Part shown: positions 1-15,469 of the stretch, piece by piece
Layout: every line of letters begins with the position of its first letter
How positions within the stretch are numbered: position 1 is the stretch's first letter
Origin: Isoetes taiwanensis
Taxonomy: Eukaryota > Streptophyta > Lycopodiopsida > Isoetales > Isoetaceae
Direction of reading: 5' to 3'
Assembly (NCBI GenBank): GCA_021234155.1
Contig: JAJEKV010000052.1
Location: 4,137,606 to 4,201,605, forward strand
Length of the DNA: 64,000 nucleotides
Made by a program: the position numbers and the translations under genes
The notes under the pieces: model-generated
What the model saw: only the letters and a program-made list of their open reading frames with translations
What the model was told of the DNA's origin: nothing
Databases searched by the model: none

Positions 1-3000
1 GTATTTATGTGATTTTTTCAGCGGTACAACCAAGAATGAGTCAATGCGGCAAGGCTTTATAATTTCTATATTTAAGTTTGGTGCTTCAATGGGTTGAGGG
101 GAAATCTTTTTACAATATATATATATAAGGCAGCCTTTGTTTGATTGTAATATTTCCGTTCCAGAAAAGACGTGAGCATGACACGTGTATTAAAAAATAA
201 CTAAAACTTAAAAAAAGGTAAATCTATGATTTTCTTACTCTGCAAGCAAATTAGATGCTAATCTGCTCAGCCATGTACCGGCCGTGGGCTTAATTTTGTG
301 CTTCATACTTTTTAAGCTTGGGTAAGGCTGGATTCACATACACCATCGCCACCTTTCACCATCATGTAAAATGCCATACCATTTTACGCCCACCATCACG
401 GACCATCACGAATTTACAGCGGTATAACAGGCCCCTCTCCCACCATTGTTGCATGTGAACCGGCCCTAAAAAGAAGGCGTGTGGTCAGTTGAGCGGCTTC
501 CAGACTGCGTGCAGATGACTGTGGGCGATTTTGTTAAGAAAGTTGCTTGGTAAGCAGCACAGTGTTTATCCTGGAACGCAAGTACAGACGTAATCTTCAA
601 TAGTGGTTGAATAACAGTGGGTAGTAAATGTACTCGCCATAGTTAGATAAGAATCAAGCAATTCTTTTCCGCTACAAACGCCGCAACGAGAAAGAGTGCC
701 CTTAAAACTGGCATTCCAGTGGCAAGCACTTTTCCGCAGAAGCGACTTGTTTCTTGCTTAATCTGGGCTCATTATCCTACGATCTTTTAACCTGTGCCCC
801 GCTAAGGCAACACGCACAAAAACCAAGGATTAAAAAGGAGGCCAGCACCAAGAGGAGCGCCACCATCACATTAGGTTGATTTATCAGTATTCACATCACA
901 GAACCGGCGGAAGAAAACTTATGGAGAATCGTGACTATGAAGGAAGTCCCTTGGCTATGGCGCCATTTTAGAAGATCCGGAGTCCCGGAAAACAGGTGAC
1001 CTTCTTCTCCCGCCGGTTAAATTTAGCCCAGCAGTTTCTCCAAATCCGACAGCCTCTTCACGGATTTGGGTCGCCGTGGATTTCTTCCCAGTTTAAAGTA
1101 CGCTTCAATGCCAAATCTAGCGCGCCACAACTGCCAAGCCGCACACAGAAAGGACTTACTCCAGTTTCTCGTTTTAAAAATTTTGCTGACTGCCAACCAA
1201 ATAAAATATGCTGCCTTCGGAATCATTTTCTTACATTTTGGCCACCATGTCAGCCTCACATGATTCCAAATAGCAACCATTTTTTCTCCTTAAACTCACC
1301 TCTGTGTGAGTCGGATTTGGAAATTAAGTTATTCCATTAAGCGGTTTTTACCTTGTATTACGTCCTCGCAACAAACCACCCAGACCACACACATTTTCTA
1401 CTTTCCGGTTTTGCTAAAACGTTGGCTATTATGAGAAACGGAGATCTAAGTGAGCAGAAGGATCTGTAAGTAAGTACAAGGTAAATTCCCTTTTCTTTAC
1501 AGCGAAAGATTATAAAGTGATGTAGACTCTGGGTTTTATTCGCAAATTACGACCAGAAAACCGTGCACCTCCGTCTAGTTCTGGAATTTGGGAATGGGCG
1601 AGCTAAGGAAAACTGGGACCTGCTTTCCAGAAACTCTATTCCACCAGGGACCTTCTACTGAGAGCTTTAATGTCAAATACACACAGAAAACTCACCTACT
1701 TATACAGCAAAATGAATCAATGCTTAAGGAGTATATGGGGAACATATATTGTTATCTTTAAAATCGTAATGGTTCTTACCATCAAGCTTCATCTCGGCCA
1801 ATTCATAGGTTCATATATCCATGTTCACCAACAATACTGACAAAAACCGTTTTTATCACCTGTATCAATAGAAGTAAATAGCCTTACCGACTAAAAATGC
1901 TGTGAATCCAAACAAGAGCTGGAGCATGGGACGTGAAATACCCATGTAGTTTATGTTGCTGGAGCATTAGTAAATAATTCTCAACCTATATTAGCCAACA
2001 TTTTGTTGGCTTCAATAATGAGTAAGTACCATCAAGTAATGAGGACACAAGATGACTTGGAAGGCATACGGGTTCTCGTAAGCAATATTCTCAGCCTTTT
2101 GTTTACTGTATTATTTTCGCCCTGCGGAGCATGACACGGGTGGCTAAAAAAAAATAATAAACCAAAAAGTAAGTTACTACTCTTCTACAAGCAAATTTCG
2201 ATGTTTTAATCCGGCTCGCTTGGCGGTGCCCGCCAGCGACGTGGTGGCTGATTTTGTGCGCCCGCCAGGCGACATTTCGTGGTTGTTTTTCCTTGATCTT
2301 GAGCAAGGTCGATGTAGTTTGGCAGGCCCAAGCTGCGGAATCTAATGGGCACCAAAGCCCCTGCCAGGCCCGCCGTGAACTGTGGCCTGCGCGTGTGAAG
2401 CCGATTGTTAGAACTCCACAAGCTCAAAGCAATGGTCCGCTGGCGGCATTTTTCCTAACGATTGGCAGCCGAAAAATCATTTCTCCTTAAGCATCAAGAT
2501 GTTTATACTATCGCACGGTAGTTAATCTCGCTTTGGGAAGGATAGAGCAAATTGGTATAAAAACGACTTCCATCAATATGAAACTTCAAATCCGGCTTTT
2601 CCCCGCCCATCACCTCCTCCTCGCATTTGGCTGGGATCTAGCTTGTTATAATATTGTGTTGTTTACTATGCCGCGCAGCTGCCGGTCCATTCTTTTATTT
2701 ACCTAATGCATTTTGACCGCCCGCCTGCGTCATTTTTCTTTGCCCATCTACCACAATCAGTACGCACGTATCGACTAAAAGGGAATCGGAAAAATCGCCG
2801 CGAAAACACAACGCCAGCTCGCAAGAGCATCGTCGGCCCTTCTTATCACCAAATCTCAACGCAGACCCCCCTTGCCTTAAGGTTTTCTTATGGAGTTGTG
2901 GCGTTGTGGCACCACCCACTCTTTACCGGTGCCAGCCGGAAAGGCACTGATTTACACAAGGAGGCCATGATATTTCTCCTAAAAGATTTGATGCAATGAT

Positions 3001-6000
3001 GATGCAACAGTATGCCCATAAGGTGTATATAAGCATCCTGCCATGCTTTTAAATAAATGCCGAAGCATAGTTTTATTGCTTTATTTTATGTGCAAAGGCC
3101 AACAAAGGAAACAAACGATGGTATAGAAGCAAAGTTTACACTAGCTAAACCTTTCAACATGGAGAGAAAAACAAGAGAGGAGGAAAAATAGAGATGAAGA
3201 AGTAGATGGTTGTTCTCGGCGAGCAGTACTAAGAATGAAAGTGTAAGTTTTATTAATCTTTGCGTCGGCTTGTGGTTAGAACTCCTAAGCGCTTCTTTGG
3301 TGAGAACTAGAGTTGTTTATTTCGCTTCTTCTAATCTGCATTGTTCACTCTTCCCATTTCAAAGTTACAACATAATTGGTTCCATTCTCAGAGACTTGAG
3401 GAACATGTAACAAATTATCTTCAAATGAATGAAACATTATTTTTATCCGAAAGATCCAAAAGAAAGGTTATGTAAGTAGTTTGCTTCTTTCTAATGTTTA
3501 GAATGCGAGTGTACCAACTTATCATGCACAATGTGATGGAACCGATGAAAGCGAATGATTAATTTCAACCGAAGTGGAATTGTTGGACCTTTATGGCTGG
3601 TTTTATTAACATGCAAAGCATTTTAACTAGGTGAAGTGGGAATTGCCGTCAAGTCCGATTTGTCGTGGTAGTCAAATCTTTTACATCTGATACCGCTTGT
3701 AACATTCCCAATCAAGGTATATGTATATTTCAACATATATAATGCATATACCTTCGACAAGTATGCATTCATCTCAAACTGGGCCGATAGATAAGATGCA
3801 GGCTTCACCGCCGATATTTGCAGGCAATCGCCACTATCGAGATTCATGTGATCCGCCAGCCTGCATGTTTGAATCACCGTCATCTTATCTTCTTCACAAC
3901 ATTAATCCGATGCTTGCCAAATCACGCCATCCGCATTGTTTGGTCGCCTTATCTCCTTATGCAAGATGTCCTAATATGATGCTTTTATCGCCATGTGCTC
4001 ATCGTTGCTTGGACATATGGGCATTTTAGACCTATTGTTCTGTTGCCCTACTTATATTTCCTCGGGGAACCGCTGAATGATTGCTTTAGATTGGAATGAT
4101 TGCTTTAGATTGGGTTCTCGAAATTCTCACCACCTTCATTTTGATAAAAACTTGTGCTCTGAAGAATGTTCTAATAGCTAATGCATGAAGAGTTAAAACA
4201 TTTTAGCGCAGGGCTAACTTAATCCCCGTCAGCTTTAAGTCGCCAGTAACTCCATCCTTCCGAGTTTCGCATTTTTTTCGGGAAAGCAATGCCTACCGTT
4301 GATCGATTTTCCTCGCTTTACCACGCTAAAGAAGCAGCTTTTGAAAGTTTTGGAGCCCTTTGACTTAGAATAGACGACAAATGTGTAGATAAGAAAACCA
4401 TACCTCCTGTGGATACCGAGGACACGCGCACGCTACAGGCGTAGAGGCTGCCAGCGCCTGCGATAGCCTTGGATGTTCTGCGGCTTAACATCCCCTCGTT
4501 ATCCGCAAAATATCCTCGCCAGGCAGCAAAATATCATCCCCCGCTGCGTAATATTCATAGCCGTTATTTGAAACGCATCTACCACACATCCCCGGCATTC
4601 ACTGCAAAGTTCCCAGAGGGGAGTAGAGAGGCATGTTCCATCCGCATCTCCCATGTGCATATTTAAAGGATGTGGATCAGCTTAAAGAAGCCAAATGTGA
4701 ATATGAGTGACATATTAAAAGATTTTAATTTCAAATATATTTGTGACTAATGTGTGACTGAATTATGCAATAGAAGTTAACATCTACTTAACTTTACATG
4801 ATCCGTGAAATGTATCAGTAAAAATAAAGTTGATGTTACCGCCCTATCCGGCATCTTCCGCATATATAAAGGATGTGGATTCCCACATCCCGAAGATCGC
4901 CTTTTCTTTCCAAATTTTAAAATGACCAAGTTCTTAATACGAATGGCCCAGCTCTCGCTTTTGCTTGAAATCTCGACTTATCTCATATAAGAATTTTAAG
5001 AATTTGACAGTATTATAGATACAATCGAAAGGTATGAGCAGTAAAATGGGTTTGTGCTTGGTGGACACGTTCTGCCATTACGCCAACTAAGAGATTTGAA
5101 GGCTTTGACACTTCACTGACAAAGGTGTGCAGATGTGTTGTTATGTTATTATTAGATTCAAGCAAGTATTGAACATGCTCTTGTAAATAAATACCATGCT
5201 TTCTATAAAAAGCATCGTGGACTATTCCCAAGTCTTCATACTTGAAAGATATCTAGAGGCAGTGACTGCTCCCCAAGTCTTATGTACTGGTAAAAGCTCA
5301 AATGACCCGGAGCCAAGGCCATGTTATTCAGATATTTGCATAAGGTGCTAATAGATAACGTATTGAACATGTCTTGTAAATACCATGCTTTTAAAAAAGC
5401 AGCATCGTGACCCAAGATTTAAACATAAAGTTTTGAAAAACTACACCGAAAAACACAATAAGACAAACTCTACAATAGTTTCACATGATGCTATGGCATA
5501 ACAAGCTTTCCTTAGGTAGAAGATATGTATGACTCTTGAGAAAGGTTTGTGCTACTAAGCATCTCATGAGTTGTGTGTTTTCTTCTCAAGAGTTCTCATC
5601 GTAGGAATCCTTTACCACCTTCAAGAATTTGTAAAGACCGATTTCCATATCATATCTTTTGCTAGTTTCAAACAAATCTTGATGGAGATTGCTTCCGTAC
5701 AAGTATCACGCATATGTGTTTATGACATTAAAGCAAAATCGTGGAAGCATATTATTATTAGAGTTTGGTTGGCAGGAGGAATTTTACAGCCTCCACAATT
5801 ACAACCAAAGCTATGTCTAATACTTTCTAGCAATTCAGGATAGCCGTTATTAAGTATAGCTTTAAGCGATCTATTATCAAACTTTGGATTGAATTTACCT
5901 TGATTGAATTTACTAACCCATCACAGAGAGTCATCACTCAATTAATGGTAGTTATTGTGCATCCAGCCCAAATAGGTAGAGTTTAAGATGGCTCCAACCT

Positions 6001-9000
6001 TACAGAGAAAAGATGCCTGCTTTATGATCAGCTCGCAGTGATCCACATGGCACTATGACCACAGATTCAGAGTTCATGCAATGTGACTCATCATGGCAAA
6101 TGGAAGAAATGCATGCAATGTGACGGATCAGCGCACGGTTTTGTATGTGGAATCGGTATAATGCTGGTCTGATAAGCGTAGTATCGCCAATCGCATTTGC
6201 ATCCCGTGATAAAAATTATGTCTGCCAAAGGCCCAAAAGACAATCTCCAAACCCATTAAGTGAATGGGGAGATCTATTACATTTCTGATGTCTCTGGCAG
6301 TAAAAGAATGGGACTGGGACTATACCTCGAAACCTCATCCAAGCTAACGCGCTGATCAAACCCTGCGCCGATTTGGTGATTTTTCCATCGGGCTTAGAGA
6401 GAATTGTACCTGCGTTTATCCTCCTGATGGTGAAGATGGATATGGCTGATCTTTCATTGTTCTTTTATCTTGATGCTTACATTTTGCATGGATAAATTTT
6501 CCTCAAAGACATTGTCTATTTTTGCCCAGCCAAGCCTTTACTGAAGCTTCAGTTTTTAATCATCTAAGCTACTTAAACCTTCTAGAGTCCCGCCAAGCCC
6601 AAATTTTCAGATTTTGCATAAATACCGCGAAATAAATATAATTAAAGACCAGATCTACTAATGTGCATGCACCAAATGTTACATGCACCGAATGAACTGA
6701 AGTTATATTTGTAATTCACTATTTACCAAGGATCTATCTATATCCTGATATTGCGCCTTTGATGTGGTAGTAATAGGTTTTAGTATACGGTTACCGCGTT
6801 GGTTTTCATTTCCAAGGAGATTGGGCCAGAATCTTCACTGGGTAAAAAAGGGGGATGTCCATCGCGATGAAAGTCTAGTGGTCAAGCTTACATTGGTTAT
6901 GGGCTTACCCCCCACCCAAGCCCAAAAACCCACCGGGACAATACCGTAACAAACACACCGCTTATATTTCTTATTAGCTTAATGACTTTAGCTAAACTGT
7001 TTTATGATATCCCAAAAAGTTTCTGGTGGGTCGAAGCAAACTCTACACATTTTTCCTCTCTACCAAGCGCATTAAACTAACCCAAACATCATCCCAAAAA
7101 TTTCTATGGTGTGGTCACAACAAAAAATATTAAATCCTCAACAATATGCACACAGATCACTTATTTTAGTCATTTTCTTTGTGAAAACATTCTAAAATAA
7201 TGCAAATTAACAAAGTCTAGGACTCAAATGCACCATAATGCTAAAAACTAAACTACTAATCATATATTTCATATAAACTAGAATGATACAAACTAGCTTA
7301 AATTCATTCTAAAAATTTCTATGGTTTAGCTAAACAACACAAAAAATCTCACTTTACTCTTTCTAGCATCAGCTAAAGAGTCAGTGTTTAAAACCTCAGA
7401 AAAAGTTAAGTTAAATTTTTTTTTTTTTTCCAATATTTTCCATTTACTAAATGTTTTTGAAAAATGCCAAAAACAAATTTAAGTTTATCTTAAATATTCC
7501 ATGATCATCACTTCCGATGATTGCAATGAGTAAAAAATAAAAGAAATCCAAATCATAGCAATTTTAATGGTAACTCCTGTGGTCACCATCATCATAGCAC
7601 CTCATCTATCATACTCGCACGTTCATACGAATAATAATGTCTAACTCCCATCGTTCTTACCAGGTTCTTAAATCGACATACATACAACTATAGTAGTCCC
7701 AATATGCCTAGAACTCCACACCAAGCAAGTAAAGAGAAATCGTTCGGCTCTGGTCAGCCGCCGATAACAACACCCCTTTGCAACAAATAACCTCTAGCAT
7801 ACTTGCAAACATGAAAAGCTTTTCACTTGATGAAAGATGTTTCAACTTCCGTAAGGAGTACAAAGATCGACATGCACATATGTTTACCATGGGTGACGAA
7901 TCATTCACAAACAATGACCTTAATTTAAGATAAGCGTAATACTATGCTTTTATTTGCAATACTATCATGTTTGTTGCCACAGTAAATCATGTTAAAGACC
8001 ATCAGGCCAGCATAGTCACTCTTCCAAAATGCCCATGGCTACCAAAAGAATATAAAATGCTCCACAAAAAGTCTGAAATCCATATTACTGCCAAAATGCA
8101 TGTGCACTAATGTTTATGCAAAGGTTTCAGAAATAATCATGCAATGCTTAATCGTTAAATTCGTATTTTAGTAAATCTTTGCAATTTTCCAAGTATGTGC
8201 AATTATAATTCAAATAGGTTAATAGGTTTGCATTTCCTCTAAGATTTGGCAAAAGAACCTATGGTGGTATAGTCTTTTAAGGATAAAAGTACGTCAATTG
8301 AAGCCAGATGATGTTAGGGAACTTACAAGAAATAAGTCGTTCCGTGAAAGGAATAGGCTCTGCTTTTCATGAAATTGGGCCTTTTGGGTCCCATATATTT
8401 CTATATTGAACTATTTAAAAAGATTTTCAAGAGGGATTCAAACGTTTTTCCAACAAAATTGTTAGAGTTCTTATGAAAATGCTTTTCCACTTATATAAAT
8501 ATTTATGGGCAATTTGTAATATATTTGCAAAATTGTGAAAAATGCTTACGCTTAAAGGATACATTTAATCTAAAAATAATAACCCAAAATAGACCCCACG
8601 ACTTGGTAAAACTCAGCTTGATGAATATCCTTGACCCCTACGATTTGGTGAAAAAAAATTCGCTGGGATGCTAACAACAATTTACCTATGAATAATATTA
8701 TCGAACCAACAAAGGCATTTCCTACACACACTTCATATAAGGTTTGCTTTGGTAACCTAAGTAGAGAGAAGTATTTTTATGTTAAAACAACTTGAATCAT
8801 GTCTTTGATAATTCAATGGCCAAAACGTAATAAAAAAGCTTCCTGATTATAGCTTTGCAATGCCTTACAACTAAGAAAAAAAAATTGTAGCATAGGAATT
8901 CTAGACCATATAAAACTTAAACAAATACCTCATATGTCCTAAAACAAATATTTAGGTAGAACTCCTCAACATGTCTCTGACCCCGCAATACCCGTGATCA

Positions 9001-12000
9001 TGCATACAACTAAAAGAAATGATGTGGTATAGAAATTTTGGACCATAATCCCAATACACATCCCACAATCGAGCATATCAAACCTAACGTAGACTCCATT
9101 TTGATTAGGAAAAATTAAATCAGAAAGCTGGTCTAATAAAGACAGCCAAGCGCGGCCTTGGCTTCAGCCGCTGAGCAAATTTCAACGTATTAAGTACTAT
9201 GGCTACGTTTGTATTGTTAAAGAACAATTGGTTCGAAGTTAAAGAGGATTGAGTAAATGATATGAGTGGTATTTGTAATTATTTCATGTACCGCCACATA
9301 CTTTATAGGGGATTCTTTTTCTAGCCTACATAAATAGAGTGCCTAGTTTTAAACTAAGATGCAATATGTGTGAATTCTAGTAAGTTATAAGTTATAAATA
9401 CCACCGCGAAATTCCATACAATGTTTAAATGCATGCATGAAGGTAAAATGCGTCTTGCGATGCCCCTATGCTTCCCGCTGATGAAGGTTATTGCATTGTA
9501 TTTTGCTAGCTTTGCTAGCTTTGGGACCGGATTCTCTGTTGTCTTGAGCATTTTCAACCTCTTGCATTTGTTCACAAAAGTATGGCAGTAAATAATAAAT
9601 ATTTCAAGGTAAGATGCGCTTTACCGTTTAACGTGCATATCGCCTCTGCTTAAATAGATTAATTACGGTATCATTGTACTGTGTTCACATATATCAAACA
9701 ATTTTGAACTGGTTCGTGTTGACAAAAAAAAATGCTACATCTTAATTGAGGCAAATCAAGCTAATGCAAAGATTGGTAACGCCAATTAAATTGGCTCTAG
9801 ATTTGTCTCAGGCATTTATTTTTGAATTAATTGGTAGAAGGATATATTTGCTATACATTTTAATGAGAAGCCTTCTCTATGTGAACCATTGCTAAATGAT
9901 TCGCAAATTTTAAAGCCGCTGTCGGTGCCGTTGGGAAACATACTATCAATTGCAATATCTGCTGATCTATTCGTGTTTCAAGGCACGCGCCTATGCGCAT
10001 CTAAGCTTCAAATGCAAAAACACACAAGATCAATGAGAGGTGTAGAGTTTATGAGCACAAAATTACCGTATTTTAATCAACACATTGTTTGTGTTAACAT
10101 ATAAGCTATAAATTGAATTATTATTTTCATTGTAACAATATTATCTCCTTTGATTTCTCATTGCTTATACTACTATCTTTCTTTGTAAAGCATTATTGGG
10201 GTGTCAAGATGCTTACCCACACAATGCATGTGTATATGCCGCCATGAACACATGGCTCAACCGTAATACAAGGCTCAGGATATCATGTAGGTAACATTCA
10301 AATGCAACATTATGAACGACATATAGTTTGCGAATAGTTTCATATGTTACAGAGTAAATGTGAATAAAGAACAAACGTTCATACTTTAGTTGCCCCGCTT
10401 ATGATTGACATATATCTAAGTAAACTACGTAGCCAGATAATATTTCATGTATACCGCCCAGGAGCTTGCTTACGGCACCAAGATGGTCTGTTCACAGACC
10501 CCTTTCGCTACCAACCAACAAATGCTGGCAATTCCTAAAGCGTGGTTCCAAAAAATATGCAAAAGGAGCCCCAAAATGTTTTGAGCATTGTAAAAAACAT
10601 ACTAAAGACACATGTGGCTAATTCATCAGTAAATATTTTCCCATTAGCCTCTAAAATGAAACCATCTAGCTCTTGCAATAAAGATCCCGTAAAGCTATCA
10701 AACAATGAAAATCCCAAGCTAAACAAAATGATAAAACAAATGAAAAGAAAGCTCAAAATTAAATGCCCATCCATACCTCTTATCACCCACAATTCCATAT
10801 AATTCCCTTCGATTCAAATTCCATTATACTAATACTTCTACACCCACGAAGTCTTCATCATTCGCATGCAAAACCATCCAGATTCATTCTCAGTTTCTTG
10901 AGAGCCGTACTTTAACAACATTTCGTTACAAATCTCTATTTCTCTGACGATGCTAACCTTTCCGCCAGATGTTTAACTTTGACAACTAAACATACAGAGC
11001 TTGCAGAATAATTTCATTGATATATTCACACCACAACCCTCGCATACAATGAGCAACTTAATCAACCAAGAAAGACAAACGTAAACTCAGAATCCACCAT
11101 AATGATTTATGCCCATGGTCAACTAGAATGGGCGAGCAAGCTCATCGCAACCCTATTCACTCTCAAAATAGCGTTTGCCATGATTACCGCGGTGCCGTGA
11201 CTCACCAACTTATGGCATAGGATGCACAGAGTGAATGGGAGTCACGTTTTTTAAGCGCCCCGCATTGAAAGATCCATTAGCTCTACATTTAGAGAACTCA
11301 TGTTTCCCCAAGAGTGAGTTTCCATGGACCATCTCGATATAATTCCTCGCCATCGGTACCAATCAGTTCGTGTTTCTTTACTAAAGAATATGTTAGCATG
11401 TACGCAGCATTTTGCAGCGTATATGTGCAAGTGGTCAGTAAGATAGCAAGTGCTGCATCTATAAGGCTCCTCTAAGGCAACCCACCCCACTGGTACATAT
11501 GATATCACTGGTAAGCAAAACTCCACAATTATACCTACCTAACCACATTGAAGACTATGACCACATTAACCTTCAGGCCAAGGAACTCTTTACTTTGCCC
11601 GTGTGGCCATACAACCGCCTCCCAATAAGACTAATTCTCTATTGCAACGTGGTCAAGTGTGACTCCTTCACAAAATTTCCAAAGGTCAAGATCTGCTTTC
11701 ACCTCCTAACCTCGCTAAATTACGCTTGCTCCAAAGAAATATAGCAAAAGCTTGCATATCAAGGTAAGCCCTTACTTTGCAGACATAACATCAAAGCAAA
11801 GACATTCTTCCCTTCGCATCTTAAGAGTTTAGTGCGGATACCCTTGTCTAAGTCGTATAAACTTACATTTTCTCCATGCACTCTCCATGTAGCAAAACGT
11901 AAGGGCCTTGAAACTTTCCCCTTTAAATGGACTACAAACTATAGACCAAATTTTTTAACTCAAAATGGATCTAGAAGAAAAACTCAAGATACACTTATAT

Positions 12001-13189
12001 ATGTTCTTCTTCAAACTACCCTAGGAGGAGATTATACTAACTTGGGTCCCATACCCTATAAGGAAAGATAATGTCTTAGTTGGGTTATTTCAACAACACA
12101 AATGAGTCCAAGGGAACGTTACTACAATCACTTTACAAAATATGACATATATTAGCCACCATGTCGTGAAATACAAATTCATGCTCACCTTTTGCAATTC
12201 CCGGGCCCGTATAATCGATTTTTTCAAACACCATGTTGGACTCTCAATTCCAATCCTATCAGCCTGGTCAGCTTTTAAAACATTTCTGTCACCTGGCATT
12301 GACTAGTCTAAGCATCATGCAAATAGCATAACTCTTTACCCAAGTTCACATGCCATAAGCCACAAACACAAATGCAAGCTCACCTTGCAACCAACTCCCG
12401 CGTATAAATCGTTTGATTTAAATCGCCTCGCTCAACTCCTTTCAATGCGCTACATGTTTTCTTAGGTCAGCAGTGAACCGAAATAGGGATATTAACATGG
12501 TTAAAAAATACGCTTACCTTTAGCAAGCCCCAAGATGAAGCCTCACTCACTTTGCCACAGAATCGAATTTCTCGCTATTTCATCCGCTATATTTCATACC
12601 TAATGACCTTATCATTTACGATTAGTGTCACCAAGAACTGCTTTCAAAACAACCTTGTTTGTTTTTAAAGCAATACCTTAAACCTGTGGACAACATGCAT
12701 AAAACGCATGGATATGAACAGCGTATAGGTTGTGTCTCCACAGCTTAGTAAAGACGCCAAAGCAAGCATCCAACAATATATGTTATCCTAATAACGGCAA
12801 AGGGAAACAAAAATGTTACTCCAACAAATTTTAAAGCGGCAATGCAGCATACAAATCCCATTGGAACGTAAAATGGAAACTCGATTTACAAAGGACATGT
12901 GTTCGAGTTTATATTTGCAAAATGACTTACATCAAGTTCATATCAAGAATACGCCATATGTCCGACCTTCCCTCGAGCAAAACTCATAAATAAACACTGA
13001 CTTTACATCTGCTTGAAATAAGTACCCGCGTCAACGGCCTCGTGAGATTCCCCTCGCTACAAAGAATTACCTCACATGAACTTCTCCTGACAGTTCACCC
13101 TGAGCGTACTAGCTTTGCTTGTATCATGCAAAGAGCGCCAGGAAGCTACCTTTGCAAAAGAAAGCAAAAATTTAAATCCTCGAATACAT
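1..13189. other. AT-rich intergenic sequence, no supportable gene
   Basis: No reading frame here shows a recognisable domain, and the open stretches are short (at most about 106 codons) and overlap on both strands as chance ORFs do. I found no tRNA or rRNA and no clear transposon ends. There are a short AT dinucleotide run near 118-127 and a poly-T run near 7416-7430. The interval is best read as old, decayed repeat or intergenic DNA. Confidence 0.6.
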
Positions 13190-13490
13190 TGATGAAGAGT
13201 GAGGAAAACTCGTATAAATATATTAACTGGGAAGAATACAACAGAGCTCCCGAGCCGCTTAACCTTCGTAATAGAAAACAGAGAACAAAGAAAGAAACTT
13301 GTTGGACGCAAATAAGGCGACACTTGGTGATCTTTCTGCATTTTCTCGGACTGCACTTATAGTAAGTACGCATTCTGCTGTATGGTTAGGAACGGGCAGT
13401 AGGAGTAGTGGCCTTAACTCTCCGAGATTCTCTGCGGAATCAACAGATTCAGAATATACATGTTTAATACGAGAACATGACCAAGTCAGC
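13190..13490 (-). repeat. Copia 3' LTR (left copy)
   Basis: This segment aligns along its length with 30942-31247, sharing the blocks tgatgaagagtgagg, aatagaaaacagagaacaaa and acacttggtgatc. In element orientation it is the downstream LTR. The copies differ by many substitutions and short indels, so the insertion is old. Confidence 0.8.
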
Positions 13491-14529
13491 AAGATACCTG
13501 GACACAGGTAGCAAAAAGAAACTTGAACCCCATGGAAGCATTAGCAAGATCTTCGAAAGCAGATCCCAAATGGTTGCATCTATAATTGCAATGCACTAAG
13601 AAGTTCACGCGAATTTCTCGCAAAGAAATTTCATCGAGAAATGCTCTAGCCAATCGCTGCTATATGATAAATCTACAAAAGAACTAATTGACAAATACCG
13701 TCCCCACTTAAGTGAAAGCTAAGATAGCGAGCATATAAAGTGTACTCTTTTTTCAATTTCATATGAATAGCACAACAAGAGTTGCTATTTTGTATTCATT
13801 TGCGGTGTTTTTGAGTCTATTGCAACTATTATGCTACGATCCTCAACAAAGCATATAATGTATGTTCATATGCTTGCAATAAAGTATTTGTAATTAACAA
13901 AGATTTGTATGGTCTGCTGAAGTTCTTTGCATTTGAGCTTCAGATTGGGGAAGAACCATATCGCAGCTATTTGTATTGCATCCAAACATGCAAGGGAACA
14001 TGAGCTGATTGCTATACTACAATGTAAATTTGAATTGGCCCGACATTACACAACAACTTGATTTGGAAGTACTGAAATACAAATGTTATTGCTTGAAACT
14101 TCTTCTAAATCCTCCAAAAAAGAGCTTATCAAGCTCACACACAGAAACGCTTGAAAGGTTTCCGGTCATACACAAAATTCGCAAAAAGTGTTAACGTGAG
14201 CGTGTTTTGTGGTGCAAATGTCTTCAAGTTCGACCAGTTGGGCAATACGTCGCACTCTGCGATTTGCAAATTGTGTTGGGCAATGGCGTATCCGTATTTG
14301 CAATTGCGGATTCGCGGTTTGAAGCCAGCCTTTGGTGCCAGATGCTCGTGAAAAAGTGCTAAAAGTGAAACGATTGCTATTTAAAATTTCAAAACTACAT
14401 GCTTAAATGACGTTTTTAATGGAATAGTGGAAGAAAAACTACCCTACAATTATGCGTGAACTTTGTTGACACAAAGAGGCAACTAATTGACATGCATGTT
14501 TAACTGCCCTTATAGTACATTCTCAAGGT

Positions 14530-15010
14530 ACTCCAAGTAGGGAAACGTGGGCGTAGTGGGAGGTAGCCTTAATCCTCCGGAGATTCTCTATGGAATCGTG
14601 AGACTGCAATACCCCCAAGGACAAGCCACAGGACCGAGGAGACCAAGCCATAGCATTCAAGTTTTGGTTTGGCAAGGGCTTTGGTCATCATGTCTGTGCA
14701 TTTTATCAAGGAACAATAAGAGAGGGTGAGGAAGCTCTGCTCAATCAGGATCTCAATGAAGTGGTACCGATGTCAATATGCTTCCATGCGCTTGTGCATG
14801 ACGATTGTGAGAGATAGCAATGGCCCCTTGGTTGTCAACATGGAGGGAGACGGTGAGAAGAGATGGGGATGCCAAGTTCTCAACAGCGCTTATGGAGCCG
14901 ATTGCCTACCTGATGCATGGGAGATGGAGACGCATTCAGCCTTCAGCATCAGAGAGGGTTTACACATCGCTTGAACTACTCAAACCGAACGCACCACGTA
15001 AAGAAGAAAT
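14530..15010 (-). pseudogene. Copia RNase H and polyprotein C-terminus remnant
   Basis: On the minus strand, pieces in shifting frames read like the end of a copia polyprotein: S-E-A-E-Y-V followed by an S-H-A block (RNase H active-site region), then sequence resembling DNQGAIAIS and HKR, then R-Y-H-F-I-E, then T-D-M-M-T-K-A-L-A-K-P-K. These are the conserved copia RNase H and terminal motifs. Several frameshifts and stops separate them. Downstream in element orientation is the left LTR. Confidence 0.7.
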
Positions 15011-15469
15011 ATGAAGCTCTTCGCCATCATGATGATCCCCGTGCCCCCGCCAAGGCCGGTAAAGCCACGAGATCCGGATTACCTTTTGAAGTAAAAAGTA
15101 AGTCCCCGAAAGTGAGTAACCGCGCAATGTAACGAAGGACGCGCTTGGAGAGCAAAAGACAACGAGAATTTCGATCTCGACAAATCGGGGAGAGTTTGCA
15201 AACAGGAAAGCCAAGTCGCCTGCACATTAGAAAGTTTATCTTGCCAATGATATGTTCTATAGTGGAAAGAAGTATTGATTGGCAAAGAGTGTGGACGCAT
15301 CTGTGAGGGAGAACAGAGGCCACAAATTCGAGAGGGGTGGAACCGATTGGCAGTGAAGATAAGTCATAAGAACTGAGAATATCGAGAGGTATTTTTGTTG
15401 AGGAGATGGAGGATGTCTTCGATTGGAGTCATAATGGCCTCCGTGCCAAGGAAATTGAGAGGCCTGACT

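Noticed and set aside
10535-10802. Overlapping ORFs on both strands (86-87 codons)
   Set aside because: No motif in either; AT-rich chance frames.
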